Positions 11,417-13,094 of a DNA stretch of 13,094 nt are shown here, piece by piece. Made by a program: the position numbers and the translations under genes. The notes beneath the pieces were generated by a model. That model had not been told where the DNA came from. It saw nothing but the letters and a program-made list of their open reading frames with translations, and ran no database searches. Where the stretch lies: positions 1 to 13,094 of the forward strand of contig JAITWW010000103.1 of NCBI GenBank assembly GCA_031285085.1, read 5' to 3'. Within the stretch, counting starts at the first letter, position 1, and the number at the start of each line of letters is the position of its first letter. This stretch comes from Candidatus Methanofilum arcanum. GTDB lineage: Archaea > Halobacteriota > Methanomicrobia > Methanomicrobiales > Methanospirillaceae.

Positions 11417-12418
11417 ATGACTACTATGACACTTCCACGATATTATGAAAAAGATGCAGATCCAAGCCTTCTTCAATCAAAACAAATTACAGTTCTTGGA
11501 TATGGGTCACAAGGGAGAGGGCAGGCGCTTAATCTTCGAGATAGTGGAGCTTCTGTGCATATTGGGGTTCGTGAAGGGCCTAGTTTTGACCGAGCGATAG
11601 CAGATGGATTTTCGGTGTACTCGATCTCTGAAGCGGTCTTGCAGGCTGATATCATTATGGTGCTTCTGCCAGATGAAACTCATGGAGAGGTGTACAAAGC
11701 TGAGATACTTCCCCATATGAAAAAGGGTGCAACACTCCTCTTCTCCCATGGATTTAGCATATGTTTTGGTCAGATTGTTCCCCCACCAGATATTGATGTG
11801 GCCCTTGTAGCTCCAAAGGGGCCAGGAATTCGAGTGCGGAGCGTATATGAGGAAGGAAGCGGGCTTCCTGCATTAATTGCGGTGCACCAGGATAAGACGG
11901 GAAAGGCACGAGATATTGCATTAGCATATGCTCAGGCGATTGGTGCAACGCGAACAGTTGTTCTTGAGACGAGTTTTCGTGAGGAGACAGTCACGGATCT
12001 CTTTGGTGAACAGGTGGTGCTGTGCGGGGGGTTTTCTTCGCTTATCAAAGCAGCGTTTGAGACGCTGGTTGCGCATGGGTATGATCCTGAGATGGCATAT
12101 TTTGAGGTGCTTCACGAGACAAAACTTACCATTGATCTTATCTATGAAGGTGGTTTAACGAAACTTCGGCGTTCGGTGAGTAATACTGCTCATTATGGCG
12201 ATGTAACAAGAGGTCCACGAGTTATTTCGGAGGAAGCACACTCTGCCATGCATGAGATCTTGCATGAGATCGAGGATGGGCGTTTTGCACGAGATTGGCT
12301 TTTGGAAAACAGTGTCAATAAGCCAGTTTTTACGGCACGGACAAAGGCTGATGAGGAACATCTTATTGAAAAGACAGGAAAAGAGGTACGGGGTTTAATG
12401 CCAACGGTTTTTAAATGA
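11417..12418 (+). CDS. ilvC: Ketol-acid reductoisomerase
   Basis: IlvC converts acetolactate and acetohydroxybutyrate with NAD(P)H and Mg2+ in valine, leucine and isoleucine synthesis. From the ATG at 11417 the protein is 333 residues, the class I length. It shows YYEKDAD (9-15), the Rossmann loop GYGSQGRGQA (28-37), HGF with catalytic His111, FGQIVPP and VAPKGPG. The Mg-binding D194 and E198 lie in TDLFGEQ and E230/E234 in FEVLHETK. IYEGG and SNTAHYGD follow. GRGQ replaces the commoner GHAQ, and KGPGIRVR replaces KGPGH.VR; both keep the fold. An ATG at 11426 (MTLPRYYEKD) is an alternative, possibly leaderless start, since no Shine-Dalgarno precedes either. An upstream ATG at 11309 would run through the divergent gene and is unlikely. 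Confidence 0.94.
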   Translation: MTTMTLPRYYEKDADPSLLQSKQITVLGYGSQGRGQALNLRDSGASVHIGVREGPSFDRAIADGFSVYSISEAVLQADIIMVLLPDETHGEVYKAEILPHMKKGATLLFSHGFSICFGQIVPPPDIDVALVAPKGPGIRVRSVYEEGSGLPALIAVHQDKTGKARDIALAYAQAIGATRTVVLETSFREETVTDLFGEQVVLCGGFSSLIKAAFETLVAHGYDPEMAYFEVLHETKLTIDLIYEGGLTKLRRSVSNTAHYGDVTRGPRVISEEAHSAMHEILHEIEDGRFARDWLLENSVNKPVFTARTKADEEHLIEKTGKEVRGLMPTVFK

Positions 12419-12464
12419 ACCCACGAGGATATTTACCTACATGTTTGTACGAAGATAGGGTGTT

Positions 12465-12821
12465 ATGATAAGCCGTGAAGAAATCTTTGCATATGTGAAG
12501 GACAAATACCATATTGAACCTGATTATCCATGGGTGAGAACTCCAAATTATGCTATTTTTCGGCATAAAACCAATCGTAAATGGTTTGGTGCAATCGTGG
12601 ATATTACTGAGGATAAATTGGGACTTGGTGGTAACAAGCTGATAGATATACTTCTTGTGAAGTGTGATCCTGTTTTGATTGGCTCACTGCGAAACGAGGG
12701 AGGTATTTTACCGGCCTATCATATGAACAAAGAACATTGGATTACCATATTACTCGATGGCACGTACCCAAAAGAAAGTATGTTCACATTGATTGGGTTA
12801 AGTTACGATCTTACGAAATAA
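12465..12821 (+). CDS. MmcQ/YjbR family protein
   Basis: This 118-residue cytoplasmic protein has the MmcQ/YjbR pattern: a short N-terminal helix (SREEIFAYVKDKY), PDYPWVRTPNYAIFRHKTNRKWFGAI (strand pair), IDILLVKCDPVLIGSLR, and GILPAYHMNKEHWITILLDG, where the AYHMNK.HW segment is the most diagnostic. The fold resembles CyaY-like or double-wing DNA-binding proteins, and members are often called DNA-binding, although the biochemical role is unproven. The start has only a weak AGGG nearby. It follows ilvC by 46 bp on the same strand; a functional link is not evident. Length is typical. Confidence 0.85.
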   Translation: MISREEIFAYVKDKYHIEPDYPWVRTPNYAIFRHKTNRKWFGAIVDITEDKLGLGGNKLIDILLVKCDPVLIGSLRNEGGILPAYHMNKEHWITILLDGTYPKESMFTLIGLSYDLTK

Positions 12822-13094
12822 GGTGGTAAATGTACTATGACACAAAATTAAGAAGTGCAATTTGGACGTTGTTTTCTCCTTGTTACTATAGTAGCGCTGC
12901 AGGTTGTGTCGTAGCAAATCTTACACGACATACGATCACATAAACCCAATAATGAGTGATTTGATGCTCAAACGGAAGCTCAATGGCGGTGAAAGGTACA
13001 TTAACCTCCATATTTTGCCAAAAAATGAGCATGAGGTTCGTGAATTGTTAGATCTCATACAGCATTGATCCTGAGCCTCTGATCATAGATTTCA
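12822..13094. other. Terminal intergenic region, no clear gene
   Basis: A T-rich stretch (TTGTTTTCTCCTTG near 12870) may end the upstream transcript. A weak 6-bp dyad (TGTCGT 12907-12912 / ACGACA 12925-12930) is present. The only open frame of note is 12952-13068 on the + strand, 38 codons (MSDLMLKRKLNGGERYINLH...). It has no Shine-Dalgarno, so it is either a very small gene or a relic of a longer one. I do not recognise it. Confidence 0.3.

Noticed and set aside
1..13094. tRNA, rRNA or CRISPR arrays anywhere in the window
   Set aside because: I saw no tRNA cloverleaf with T-loop signature, no rRNA-like segments and no regularly spaced repeats.

Overview
The window looks like chromosomal DNA from a methanogenic archaeon, most likely a Methanomicrobiales-type organism. 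The main evidence is an intact F420-dependent methylene-tetrahydromethanopterin reductase (mer), a methanogenesis enzyme. Supporting evidence is a four-subunit 2-oxoacid:ferredoxin oxidoreductase, archaeal TATA-like elements and oligo-T terminators. Genus-level assignment is not possible from the sequence alone.

Layout. (1) 1-1489 is accessory: the 3' end of an Imm5-like putative immunity gene, a YCII-domain protein and an isoprenylcysteine-methyltransferase-like membrane protein. (2) 1490-2827 is AT-rich and gene-poor. It holds one orphan gene (1719-2246) bracketed by two diverged 68-bp direct repeats, and a frameshifted minus-strand pseudogene. (3) 2828-7193 is a tight metabolic cluster, porB-porA-porC-porD-thiM-thiE. 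A TPP-dependent pyruvate/2-ketoacid synthase sits beside two thiamine-phosphate synthesis/salvage genes, so enzyme and cofactor supply are plausibly linked. (4) 7418-8416 is mer, alone, with its own promoter and oligo-T terminator. (5) 8526-10329 is a nested mobile region. (6) 10441-11358 is an unrecognised minus-strand gene, divergent from ilvC (ketol-acid reductoisomerase, 11417-12418). An MmcQ/YjbR-family gene follows. The last 270 bp hold no clear gene.

The most interesting structure is 8585-10112. Two nearly identical 188-bp elements in direct orientation (8594-8781 and 9916-10103; six mismatches in the first 186 bp) have imperfect terminal inverted repeats. Each carries what looks like a relic of the C-terminal end of an ISKra4-type transposase. 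They flank an intact Rpn/PD-(D/E)XK nuclease-family gene. The outer flanks share one 9-bp sequence (CTGCTTCGA) and the inner flanks share a different one (GGAATAAAT). Joining the outer flanks restores in frame the C-terminus of a second Rpn-family ORF. Joining the inner flanks restores in frame another small ORF. This is the expected result if a small circle carrying one element recombined by a single crossover with an element already resident in the Rpn-like ORF.
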